NCBI GenBank assembly: GCA_031264895.1
Contig: JAISDI010000110.1
Location: forward strand, 1-5,078
DNA: 5,078 nt
Direction: 5' to 3'
Source of the DNA: Endomicrobium sp.
GTDB taxonomy: Bacteria > Elusimicrobiota > Endomicrobiia > Endomicrobiales > Endomicrobiaceae
Both the position numbers and the translations under genes were made by a program. The notes beneath the pieces are model-generated. The model searched no databases. It saw only the letters and a program-made list of their open reading frames with translations, and had not been told where the DNA came from. This document shows positions 1-4,921 of the stretch, piece after piece (the stretch's first letter is position 1; the number at the start of each line of letters is the position of its first letter).

Positions 1-997
1 CGGAAACGATTGTCGTGTTTTCTTTGTCTACTACAACTCTTTTCGCCTGTCCGAGCATTTCTATGGCGGCTTTGTCAAGTTTTAAGCCGGTTTCTTCGGA
101 GATTACCGTTCCACCGGTAAGAATCGCTATGTCCTGAAGCATGTCTTTTCTTCTGTCTCCAAAACCCGGAGCTTTTACTGCCATAACTTTTAAAGTTCCT
201 CTGATTTTGTTTACTACCAAAGTCGCAAGAGCTTCGCCTTCAATGTCTTCGGCAACTATCATGAAAGCTCTGCCTGTCTGCACTACTTTTTCAAGCAACG
301 GAAGAATTTCCTGCATTGAACTGATTTTTTTGTCGGTAATGATAATATAAGGTTCTTCCAAAATTCCCTGCATTCTTTCCGTGTCCGTTACGAAATACGG
401 GGAACTGTAGCCTCTGTCAAACTGCATGCCTTCAACAACGTCAAGAGTAGTGTCGGAAGATTTGCCCTCTTCAACCGTTATTACTCCGTCTTTGCCGACT
501 TTTTCCATTGCGTCGGCTATAAGATTTCCTATTTCTTTGTCGCTTGCGGAAATGGAAGCTATCTGCGCTATTTCTTCTTTATTTTTTACTTGTTTGGCAG
601 TCTTTTTGAGTTCTTCTATTACGGCTGAGGTGGCTTTTTCTATGCCTTTTTTTATGTGGTTTGCGTTCGCGCCTGCGGTAATATTTTTAAGGCCTTCGGT
701 TATCATGGACTGCGCGAGAACTGTTGCCGTAGTTGTTCCGTCGCCCGCTATATCGTTGGTTTTTGAAGCGACTTCTTTTGCAAGCTGCGCTCCCATATTT
801 TCAAAAGGGTCTTCAAGTTCGATTTCTTTTGCAATTGTTACGCCGTCATTTGTTACGGTAGGCGAACCGAACTTTTTGTCCAAAACTACATATCTTCCTT
901 TAGGGCCTAAAGTAATTTTTACGGCATTGGCGAGTTTGTCAACTCCGCTTTTCATAGCTTTGCGGGCTTCATCATTGTAAATCAACTGTTTTGCCAT
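1..997 (-). CDS. groEL: GroEL chaperonin (Hsp60), N-terminal 332 residues; truncated by window edge
   Basis: This is the large subunit of the GroEL-GroES folding chamber, a cytoplasmic ATP-driven double ring that encloses unfolded proteins. The window holds the start codon and 332 codons of a protein usually about 540-550 residues long, so the C-terminal part lies off the left edge. The reading starts MAKQLIYNDEARKAM, the standard GroEL N terminus, and shows the equatorial nucleotide site: LGPKGR around residues 30-35, NDG at 50-52, and GDGTTT at 85-90. Apical-domain hallmarks follow, including EGMQFDRGY-SPYF near residue 200 and KAPGFGDRRK near 275-285. The ATP-hydrolysis aspartate near residue 398 is out of view. 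ATG at 997 is preceded by AGGAGA at 1005-1010, a good ribosome binding site. groES lies 24 bases upstream, so the two form one operon under the promoter near 1400. No frame disruption is visible in the part present. Identification is near certain. Confidence 0.98.
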   Translation of the reverse strand, partial: MAKQLIYNDEARKAMKSGVDKLANAVKITLGPKGRYVVLDKKFGSPTVTNDGVTIAKEIELEDPFENMGAQLAKEVASKTNDIAGDGTTTATVLAQSMITEGLKNITAGANANHIKKGIEKATSAVIEELKKTAKQVKNKEEIAQIASISASDKEIGNLIADAMEKVGKDGVITVEEGKSSDTTLDVVEGMQFDRGYSSPYFVTDTERMQGILEEPYIIITDKKISSMQEILPLLEKVVQTGRAFMIVAEDIEGEALATLVVNKIRGTLKVMAVKAPGFGDRRKDMLQDIAILTGGTVISEETGLKLDKAAIEMLGQAKRVVVDKENTTIVS

Positions 998-1021
998 TTT
1001 TTTATCTCCTTATATATTATT

Positions 1022-1306
1022 TTATTCGATTATTCCCAAAATATCGTCCTGCGTCATTATAAGATATTCGACATTATCGATTTTTACTTCAGTTCCGGAA
1101 TATTTTCCGAAAAGAACTTTGTCTCCGGCTTTAACGTCAAGAGCAATAACTTTTCCGTCATCGGCTGTTTTGCCTTTGCCGGTTGCCACAACTTCGCCTT
1201 CCTGCGGTTTTTCTTTTGCCGTATCAGGAATAATGATACCGCCTCTTTTAACTTCTTTTGCCTCTGCAGGCTTAACTAAAATTTTGTCACCTAATGGTCT
1301 AATCAT
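1022..1306 (-). CDS. groES: GroES co-chaperonin (Hsp10)
   Basis: This is the 94-residue lid subunit that forms a heptameric cap on GroEL and helps close the folding chamber. The sequence begins MIRPLGDKILVKPAE, the typical start of Cpn10. The mobile loop that docks on GroEL is visible as KRGGIIIPDTAKEKPQ (about residues 20-35), including the hydrophobic III tripeptide. EGEVVATGKG follows, then the roof-loop region, and the family-typical GDKVLFGKYSGTEVK and DDILGIIE near the end. The frame stays open upstream to an ATG at 1354, but I chose ATG at 1306: it gives the family length (about 95 residues) and is preceded by a full AAGGAGGA Shine-Dalgarno sequence at 1314-1321 with 7 bases of spacing. 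The 16 extra residues of the longer frame match nothing in the family and would overlap the CIRCE-like operator. It is the first gene of the groES-groEL operon. Confidence 0.98.
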   Translation of the reverse strand: MIRPLGDKILVKPAEAKEVKRGGIIIPDTAKEKPQEGEVVATGKGKTADDGKVIALDVKAGDKVLFGKYSGTEVKIDNVEYLIMTQDDILGIIE

Positions 1307-1313
1307 GCTAACT

Positions 1314-1321
1314 TCCTCCTT
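1314..1321 (-). promoter_or_regulatory. Strong Shine-Dalgarno site of groES
   Basis: The minus strand reads AAGGAGGA here, an essentially full match to the 16S rRNA anti-Shine-Dalgarno sequence, 7 bases before ATG at 1306. It decides the groES start in favour of 1306 over the in-frame ATG at 1354. Confidence 0.9.
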
Positions 1322-1343
1322 GCTTTTGATTATTTTATCTTTT

Positions 1344-1370
1344 GTAGCGCTCAAGTAATGCTAGCGCTCA
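1344..1370 (-). promoter_or_regulatory. Diverged CIRCE-like operator upstream of groES (probable HrcA site)
   Basis: CIRCE is TTAGCACTC-N9-GAGTGCTAA, bound by the heat-shock repressor HrcA. Read on the plus strand, gTAGCgCTC at 1344-1352 matches the left half at 7 of 9 positions. A spacer of exactly 9 bases (1353-1361) follows, then tAGcGCTcA at 1362-1370 matches the right half at 6 of 9. Both half-sites carry the equivalent change (central A to G on the left, T to C on the right), so AGCGCT-N11-AGCGCT keeps dyad symmetry. The same bases also read as a 9-bp direct repeat, TAGCGCTCA, with a 17-bp period. The position is right: about 10 bases after the predicted transcription start and before the groES ribosome binding site. 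That this is HrcA-bound is inference; hrcA is not in the window. Confidence 0.65.
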
Positions 1371-1386
1371 GATATTTTGATTGCTG

Positions 1387-1415
1387 ATTATATAAATATT
1401 CCCCTTTTTTGTCAA
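1387..1415 (-). promoter_or_regulatory. Sigma-70-type promoter of groES-groEL
   Basis: On the minus strand, TTGACA occupies 1415-1410 and TATAAT occupies 1392-1387, separated by exactly 17 bases. Both hexamers match the housekeeping consensus perfectly. Transcription would start near 1380, leaving a leader of about 75 bases that contains the CIRCE-like operator and the groES Shine-Dalgarno site. A strong housekeeping promoter held down by a downstream CIRCE repressor site is the usual arrangement for HrcA-controlled groE operons. A dispersed repeat begins within a few bases upstream of the -35 box. Confidence 0.9.
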
Positions 1416-1417
1416 GG

Positions 1418-1512
1418 TGCTTGCGCACGGCATACTAGAACAGCACCCTTGCGGACGGCAGCCTTTGCAGGCGGCAAATTAGAAAGACAAGCCTTTATAG
1501 GCGGGCGCTTGC
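1418..1512. repeat. Dispersed hairpin repeat, copy cluster A (two units)
   Basis: This gene-free stretch holds two head-to-tail units of a short GC-rich repeat also found near 2921-2967 and 4852-4902. Unit A1 (about 1418-1460) shares TTGCG, CGGCATA and CCTTGCGG blocks with the copy at 4852. Unit A2 (1461-1512) carries two perfect 12-base hairpin palindromes, GCCTTTGCAGGC (1461-1472) and GCCTTTATAGGC (1491-1502), separated by an AAATTAGAA-type linker and followed by GGGCGCTT. A2 and the 4852 copy agree at 17 of their first 20 positions. The cluster lies between the groES promoter and the broken res-like remnant. Short intergenic palindromic repeats of this kind resemble REP/BIME-class or non-autonomous mobile elements, but the class is not established. 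No terminal transposon structure or open reading frame of substance is visible. Confidence 0.65.
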
Positions 1513-1516
1513 GTAC

Positions 1517-1546
1517 TGCAAAAGCATTGTTTGCAAAAGCGTTCTT
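1517..1546. repeat. 15-bp tandem duplication beside repeat cluster A
   Basis: Two adjacent 15-base units, TGCAAAAGCATTGTT (1517-1531) and TGCAAAAGCGTTCTT (1532-1546), agree at 13 of 15 positions. They lie between the hairpin repeat cluster and the res-like remnant, where the minus-strand frame reads them as TLLQ-TMLLQ. They probably mark local slippage or rearrangement at the broken end of that gene. Confidence 0.6.
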
Positions 1547-1566
1547 TCCAAGTCCAAACTTCTTGC

Positions 1567-1686
1567 ATCGCGACCCGAGGCAAGTATATAACTAAACGGT
1601 TCTGCCATGGACTGTCCAGAAAATATATCAAAAACAGCAGTCGCAGCGTCTATTTGGAATTGCTGATGTTTGAATTGCAGTTTTAT
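1567..1686 (-). pseudogene. Remnant 5' end of a type III restriction enzyme (Res / DEAD-DEAH helicase) gene
   Basis: Directly after rhuM the minus strand stays open and reads K-LQFKHQQFQIDAATAV, then FDIFSGQ. This strongly resembles the N terminus of type III restriction-enzyme Res subunits (typically MKLQFKHQ-FQ-DAA-AV-DVF-GQ), large ATP-dependent helicase-nucleases of about 900-1000 residues that work with a Mod methyltransferase. Only about 40 codons look homologous. The frame then runs through a 15-bp duplication into the hairpin repeats and stops at 1495, so all helicase motifs and the nuclease domain are missing. Where the start should be there is ATA at 1686-1684. A single G-to-A change at 1684 would explain this: with G, the rhuM stop would be TGA inside an ATGA overlap; with A, rhuM still stops (TAA) but the start is lost. 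The match is from memory of the family, not from a search, and rests on roughly 25 residues. Confidence 0.6.
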
Positions 1687-2792
1687 TCTTTGTCCTTATC
1701 GTCCTTTTTTGACAGTTCTATATTGGCGCTTTGCTTTTCAAGTTTTAGAAATCTGTCGTAATCGCTTTCAAATAATCCGTCTTGTACAATGCGGTATTTT
1801 TCCCATTCTGTTTCCGCATGAAGTTTTGCAACTTCTGCCGAAATATTACCGGCATTGTTTAGCAGCTCATATTCCCCTGCTTCTAATATTCTGTCTAAAT
1901 GCTTCGCCCAATCTTGCATTGTCATAGGCATATTGCGTCTTGCTTGAGCCTCTGAAAAATCTAAATAACCGGAAACTATTAGTTCTAAAGATTTTAATTC
2001 TTTTTTGGTCAGATAGTTTTTTGCAACAATGATGTCTGACTTTTTGATTTTACCTTTTGGAGCGTCTTCCCATGTTTCTAATCCCATGTATTCTTTTTTT
2101 GCATTTGCTCTTTCGTAAATTACTTCTGCAGCGGTATGCCCATGTATTGCCCAATGAAGCTTGTTCTGTACTTTTTTGAAGAAATCCTGTGTGATTTTTG
2201 ACGTAATATCATAATCAAGCGCCGTTGCATAAATATCGGTAATTTTTTGATAAAACTTACGCTCTGACAAGCGGATTTCGCGAATTTTTTCAAGCTGTTT
2301 TTCAAAATATTCTTTTGTAAGCATTGAACCGTCATTTTTTAAACGGTCAACATCCATTGTCCATCCTTGAATAATATAGTCTTTTGCTATTTTATTGACC
2401 CATTTGCGAAATTGAACTGCTTGCTGCGAATTTACTTTGAAACCGACAGAAATAATGACTTGTAAAGAATAATGCTTAATCTCGCGTTCTACTTGGCGAT
2501 TTCCTTCGTTTTGAACTATCCGGAAATTCCGGATAGTTGATCCTTCTACGAGTTCAGCATCTTCGTAAATCTTTTTCAAGTGTTCATTTATTGTGCGAAT
2601 ATCAACATGATAAAGAGTTGACAACATCTTCTGCGTCAGCCAGATATTTTCGTCCTGATAGCGCATTTCTACGCTTGTCGGATTATCGCCGGTTGCGGCA
2701 ACAAAGGTCAAATACTCTGCGGCGGACGAACGAATTGCCATATCAGCTTTCTTTGCCAACGTTAATGAGTCAGGGATTTTTGTTTTCTTCAT
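1683..2792 (-). CDS. RhuM-family protein (virulence RhuM domain), intact
   Basis: This 369-residue protein belongs to the RhuM family, named after a gene on Salmonella pathogenicity island 3; its biochemical activity is not established. Family landmarks are clear: VEMRYQDENIWLTQKMLSTLY (residues 41-61, a KilA-N/Bro-N-like DNA-contact style segment), IRTINEHLKKIYEDAEL (65-81), STIRNFRIVQNEG (85-97), VEREIKHYSLQVIISVGFKVNS (101-122), FRKWVNKIAKDYIIQGWTMD (128-147), and a long alpha-helical C-terminal half ending in a charged KKDDKDKE tail. The length suits the family and there is no Fic fusion. ATG at 2792 is fixed by an in-frame TAA at 2801-2799; no good Shine-Dalgarno sequence precedes it. 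RhuM genes are often found inside restriction-modification loci, and a res-like remnant overlaps its stop codon. An 11-bp dyad lies 19 bases upstream. It is intact between decayed genes. Confidence 0.9.
   Translation of the reverse strand: MKKTKIPDSLTLAKKADMAIRSSAAEYLTFVAATGDNPTSVEMRYQDENIWLTQKMLSTLYHVDIRTINEHLKKIYEDAELVEGSTIRNFRIVQNEGNRQVEREIKHYSLQVIISVGFKVNSQQAVQFRKWVNKIAKDYIIQGWTMDVDRLKNDGSMLTKEYFEKQLEKIREIRLSERKFYQKITDIYATALDYDITSKITQDFFKKVQNKLHWAIHGHTAAEVIYERANAKKEYMGLETWEDAPKGKIKKSDIIVAKNYLTKKELKSLELIVSGYLDFSEAQARRNMPMTMQDWAKHLDRILEAGEYELLNNAGNISAEVAKLHAETEWEKYRIVQDGLFESDYDRFLKLEKQSANIELSKKDDKDKE
2514..2538. repeat. 25-bp perfect odd palindrome inside the RhuM gene
   Basis: The arms AACTATCCGGAA (2514-2525) and TTCCGGATAGTT (2527-2538) are exact reverse complements around a single central base. 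The palindrome encodes residues 85-93 (STIRNFRIV), a conserved RhuM segment, so it may be a by-product of codon choice in a motif whose two halves read similarly. Its length is nonetheless unusual for coding DNA. Confidence 0.85.
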
Positions 2793-2811
2793 TATTTTTT
2801 ACCATTCGTGA

Positions 2812-2838
2812 CAGTTACCGAGTATTTCTCGGTAACTG
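2812..2838. promoter_or_regulatory. 11-bp perfect inverted repeat just upstream of the RhuM gene
   Basis: CAGTTACCGAG (2812-2822) and CTCGGTAACTG (2828-2838) are perfect reverse complements around a 5-base TATTT loop. The element ends 19 bases before the RhuM start. A possible -10 box, TATAGA on the minus strand (2850-2845), lies 6 bases further upstream, though I found no convincing -35. It could be an operator for autoregulation or a hairpin in the mRNA leader. It is a poor terminator candidate because neither strand has a T-run directly after it. Confidence 0.6.
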
Positions 2839-2845
2839 AAGTTTT

Positions 2846-2920
2846 CTATAACCCGTTTGTCAGTTTCAGGGGCGATTCAAAAGCATTGATTTTTGCGTCA
2901 TCACGGGCAAAGGAAGCGTC
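2846..2920 (-). other. Possible C-terminal remnant of an upstream Mod-like gene (tentative)
   Basis: The 177 bases between the DUF1905 pseudogene and the RhuM start contain no gene. In one minus-strand frame they read DASFARDDAKINAFESP and on to a TAG at 2848-2846. The D-x-x-F-x-x-D-x-x-K-x-N spacing recalls the C-terminal end of type III Mod methyltransferases, which would fit a mod-rhuM-res order given the res-like remnant downstream. The stretch is only 24 codons and its upstream part merges into the dispersed repeat, so chance or repeat-derived sequence is at least as likely. Confidence 0.15.
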
Positions 2921-2967
2921 GCGCAAATTAGAACGACAACTACAAGCCTTTACAGTGCGCGGGCTTT
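2921..2967. repeat. Dispersed hairpin repeat, copy B (degenerate)
   Basis: This copy shares GCAAATTAGAACGACAA (2923-2939) with unit A2 at 1473-1490, with one difference. GCCTTTACAG follows (2946-2955), then a GCGGGC block. Relative to A2 it carries small insertions (about 6 bases before GCCTTT and 3 bases after CAG), and its hairpin palindrome is damaged. It abuts the 3' end of the DUF1905 pseudogene, in the spacer before the RhuM gene. Confidence 0.6.
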
Positions 2968-2969
2968 CA

Positions 2970-3261
2970 TTATAATTTGGGCTTTTTTCTTTTTCTGATT
3001 TCAAAGGAAACAGTTATTTTGTCGCCAAGCGCTATTTTTTTTAGTTCTTATTTTTGCCGGCAGAGCGATAAAATGTGTGTTGTCGCCCATTGGCAGCAGA
3101 GAAGTTTCTCAAAACGATTTACCGATATTTGCCGGAATGGCAATTAAACCGCGGTCAGTCAAAATTTCGTACTGTCCGCTAATACTTTTCGGCGTTCTTA
3201 CAAAATGCCAGCCTTTATCTTGCGGAAATATCTCAACTATGCCTTCAAATTTGTTTTTCAT
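2970..3261 (-). pseudogene. DUF1905-domain protein gene, broken by a TGA and a frameshift
   Basis: The frame starts MKNKFEGIVEIFPQDKGWHF and reads through PANIGKSF to an in-frame TGA at 3111-3109. After it the frame continues ETSLLPMGDNTHFIALPAK. DUF1905 proteins (about 95 residues, small beta-barrel fold, function unknown) carry a tryptophan at exactly this point, in a W-x-TSL-PM motif, so TGA has replaced TGG. A second lesion follows: an 8-base A run (plus-strand T run 3035-3042) shifts the frame. With 7 A's the reading resumes as KKIALGDKITVSFEIRK and ends at TAA 2972-2970, giving the expected family length. Recoding is unlikely because Trp18 of this frame uses TGG and coaX uses TGA as its stop. 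It begins 3 bases after the outer-membrane gene, so it was the third gene of the coaX operon. A sequencing error could explain the homopolymer change but not the TGA. Confidence 0.85.
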
Positions 3262-3264
3262 CGC

Positions 3265-4047
3265 TTAAAAGCCAAAGAAAATTCCGAAATTGTAGTTTAT
3301 GCGGTCTTCATAAACAGATAGAGTAAAAGACAGGTTTAACGGATTTATAATTATTTGTCCGCCTACGCCGTAACCTACGCCTGAAACTATTGAAGACATG
3401 CCCGCCCTGTCTGAAGTTACTGCGTGCAAACCCGTAACGTCATAGCTTAAAAGCGCGTATGGCTGTACGTATGGGACGTCTCCGAAATAAGCGGTAACTG
3501 CGGTTTTTATGTTCCACGCATTAAATTTTACGCGCCTTTCCAGCGTGAAAGGATCGTCTGTGTCCGTTATGGCATAATTATAAATTGACTGCGCTGAAAC
3601 CGTAGGAATGTAATCGTATCCTTCATATAAAAGATATTTTGCTCCGCCGCCAAAAACAAAAGAATCATTATAATATGAAATTCTTGCAAGGCCTGTCACA
3701 TTTTCCGAAAGCAGAAATTCGCCTTGTATTATCGGATAATAAATTGCCGTATCGCCGTGTCTCGTTACTATGACATCATCCGTGGTAACCTGCTGATAAG
3801 ACATTTTTATGCTCATGGTAAAACCAAAAGTATCAAGATTTCCGCCAACGCCGTATGAGCCGCCGGCTATCGCCTGACCCACGTCTTTTGCAAATTCGTC
3901 AAGGTATCTTTGTGCTTTGGATTTGCTTCCGGCGCCGTATCCTTGAATCTCATTCCTCATAAGCATTACGTTAAAAGCTTCGTAAGGGTGCGCATAAAGT
4001 GTGCCGGCGCAAAAAGTTAAAACTGCAAAAATTAAAAATTTTTTCAT
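3265..4047 (-). CDS. Probable outer-membrane beta-barrel protein, function unknown
   Basis: I do not recognise this 260-residue protein as a named family. It starts MKKFLIFAVLTFCAGTLYA, a classic Sec signal peptide with likely cleavage after residue 19 (LYA, then HPYEAF). The mature part is rich in Tyr, Gly and alternating hydrophobic residues, with strand-like segments such as FGFTMSIKMSYQQV, GLARISYYND, FVFGGGAKYLLYEG, YALLSYDV and GVGYGVGGQIII. It ends in NYNFGIFFGF, whose C-terminal phenylalanine and alternating aromatics match the BAM-recognised beta-signal of Gram-negative outer-membrane barrels. A mid-size barrel of about 8-12 strands is plausible. The cysteine at residue 13 is not in a lipobox. 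The ATG overlaps the coaX stop by 4 bases (ATGA, 4047-4044), implying translational coupling. The DUF1905 pseudogene starts 3 bases after its stop. The pairing with coaX suggests no functional link beyond co-transcription. Confidence 0.8.
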   Translation of the reverse strand: MKKFLIFAVLTFCAGTLYAHPYEAFNVMLMRNEIQGYGAGSKSKAQRYLDEFAKDVGQAIAGGSYGVGGNLDTFGFTMSIKMSYQQVTTDDVIVTRHGDTAIYYPIIQGEFLLSENVTGLARISYYNDSFVFGGGAKYLLYEGYDYIPTVSAQSIYNYAITDTDDPFTLERRVKFNAWNIKTAVTAYFGDVPYVQPYALLSYDVTGLHAVTSDRAGMSSIVSGVGYGVGGQIIINPLNLSFTLSVYEDRINYNFGIFFGF

Positions 4048-4838
4048 TTTTTCCCCGCTTTGCGAGATTTTTCCCAGATTATTTTTATTCCTTCAAGAGT
4101 CAAATCCGGGCATATAGCTTTGATTTCTTTTATTTCTCCGGACATAAATTCCGCAAGACCGCCCGTCGCGATTATATGGTTAACTTTCATTTCTTTTTTT
4201 ATTCTTGCGATTATTTCCCTGATAAGCCCGACATAACCAAAATACAATCCGGACTGAATACATTCAACCGTGGTGGTGCCTATTGATTTTGGCGGTTTCT
4301 TTATTTCAACATGCGGCAGCTGCGCGGTTTTCAAACTTAAAGACTGTGCGGACATTGCCGGTCCCGGAGCAATCGCGCCGCCAAGGTATCTTCCCTTTTG
4401 GTCTATACAATCAAAAGTTGTCGCAGTGCCGAAATCTATGACTACAATACTGCCGCCATAATGGGAACGCGCCGCAACTGCATCGGCAATTCTGTCTGCG
4501 CCGGCTTCTTTAGGGTTGCCGGAAGCAAATTTTAAGCCGCCGTTATTTATATGATTGACAAAAAACAGTTTTTTATTGAAATATTTTTTTACAAACGCTT
4601 CAAAAACATTGTTAAGAGAAGGCACAACGCTTGCCGCGGCAACATGCGAAACTTTTGAAGCATTAAAACCGGAATAATAAAACATGTCCATAAGCAAAGT
4701 GCCGTATTCATCCGCAGTCTGCCCCTTAGCCGTAGACATTCTCCAGACTTTCACCGGACTTTTCGCCAACTTACCGTTTATAAAATCAAAAAGCCCGATT
4801 GTTATGTTGGTATTTCCTATGTCTAATGCAAGAAACAT
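4044..4838 (-). CDS. coaX: Type III pantothenate kinase (CoaX)
   Basis: CoaX phosphorylates pantothenate to 4'-phosphopantothenate with ATP, the first committed step of coenzyme A synthesis in the cytoplasm. The family needs a monovalent cation and, unlike CoaA, is not inhibited by CoA. The protein has 264 residues, the usual length, with ASKHA-fold motifs in order: phosphate-1 loop DIGNTN (residues 6-11), SVVPSLN (70-76), the pantothenate-site GADR (113-116), phosphate-2 loop DFGTATTFD (135-143), GGAIAPG (153-159), QSGLYFGYVG (195-204), and adenosine-loop IIATGGLAE (222-230). I chose ATG at 4838 over an in-frame ATG at 4868. It starts directly before the conserved LALDIGNTN, has GAGG 6 bases upstream, and the longer version would be encoded by a dispersed repeat. 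It heads an operon with the outer-membrane gene, which overlaps its stop. All catalytic landmarks are present. Confidence 0.97.
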   Translation of the reverse strand: MFLALDIGNTNITIGLFDFINGKLAKSPVKVWRMSTAKGQTADEYGTLLMDMFYYSGFNASKVSHVAAASVVPSLNNVFEAFVKKYFNKKLFFVNHINNGGLKFASGNPKEAGADRIADAVAARSHYGGSIVVIDFGTATTFDCIDQKGRYLGGAIAPGPAMSAQSLSLKTAQLPHVEIKKPPKSIGTTTVECIQSGLYFGYVGLIREIIARIKKEMKVNHIIATGGLAEFMSGEIKEIKAICPDLTLEGIKIIWEKSRKAGKK

Positions 4839-4851
4839 AAAATCCCTCTTT

Positions 4852-4902
4852 GCCCTTGCGGGCGGCATATTAAAACAACAGTCCTTGCGGTCGGGCGCTT
4901 TT
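4852..4902. repeat. Dispersed hairpin repeat, copy C, in the coaX leader
   Basis: This is the copy matching units A1 and A2 of the cluster at 1418-1512. It has a perfect palindrome, GCCCTTGCGGGC (4852-4863), then a CATATTAAAACAACA linker, a second damaged palindrome around GTCCTTGCGGTC (4881-4892), and GGGCGCTTTT. Compared with GCCTTTGCAGGC in A2, the outer pair has changed on both sides (C-G against T-A), so pairing is preserved. It ends a few bases before the coaX ribosome binding site, so it would be transcribed in the coaX leader or contain its promoter. Confidence 0.65.
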
Positions 4903-4910
4903 GGCGCGGT

Positions 4911-4916
4911 ATTTTA
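4911..4916 (-). promoter_or_regulatory. Candidate -10 box for coaX
   Basis: The minus strand reads TAAAAT here, 5 of 6 bases of the -10 consensus. No convincing -35 is visible at 16-18 bases upstream (TTGTAA is nearest, at 19). If used, transcription would start near 4904 and the leader would contain the whole of repeat copy C. Confidence 0.25.
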
Positions 4917-4921
4917 GAAAA

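Noticed and set aside
426..980. 184-residue plus-strand frame antisense to groEL
   Set aside because: A shadow of the highly constrained groEL coding sequence; its composition resembles no real protein.
1022..1354. Longer 110-residue GroES with start at 1354
   Set aside because: The extra 16 residues match nothing in Cpn10, overlap the CIRCE-like operator, and ignore the ideal Shine-Dalgarno site before ATG 1306.
1418..1512. CRISPR array
   Set aside because: The repeats are too few and too divergent, with no regular spacers.
1377..1595. 72-residue plus-strand frame across the repeat cluster
   Set aside because: It is mostly translated repeat sequence and overlaps the groES promoter; no ribosome binding site or family resemblance.
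2812..2838. Rho-independent terminator
   Set aside because: No T-run directly follows the stem on either strand, and the element sits immediately before a start codon.
3109..3111. TGA read as Trp or selenocysteine in the DUF1905 gene
   Set aside because: TGG encodes Trp elsewhere in the same frame, coaX uses TGA as its stop, the family position is Trp rather than Cys, and a separate frameshift follows.
3265..4047. Outer-membrane protein as a lipoprotein (Cys13)
   Set aside because: The residues before the cysteine (LTF) do not form a lipobox; a signal peptidase I site after residue 19 fits better.
4839..4868. Longer CoaX with start at 4868
   Set aside because: The additional residues are encoded by a dispersed repeat; ATG 4838 has a ribosome binding site and the normal family start.
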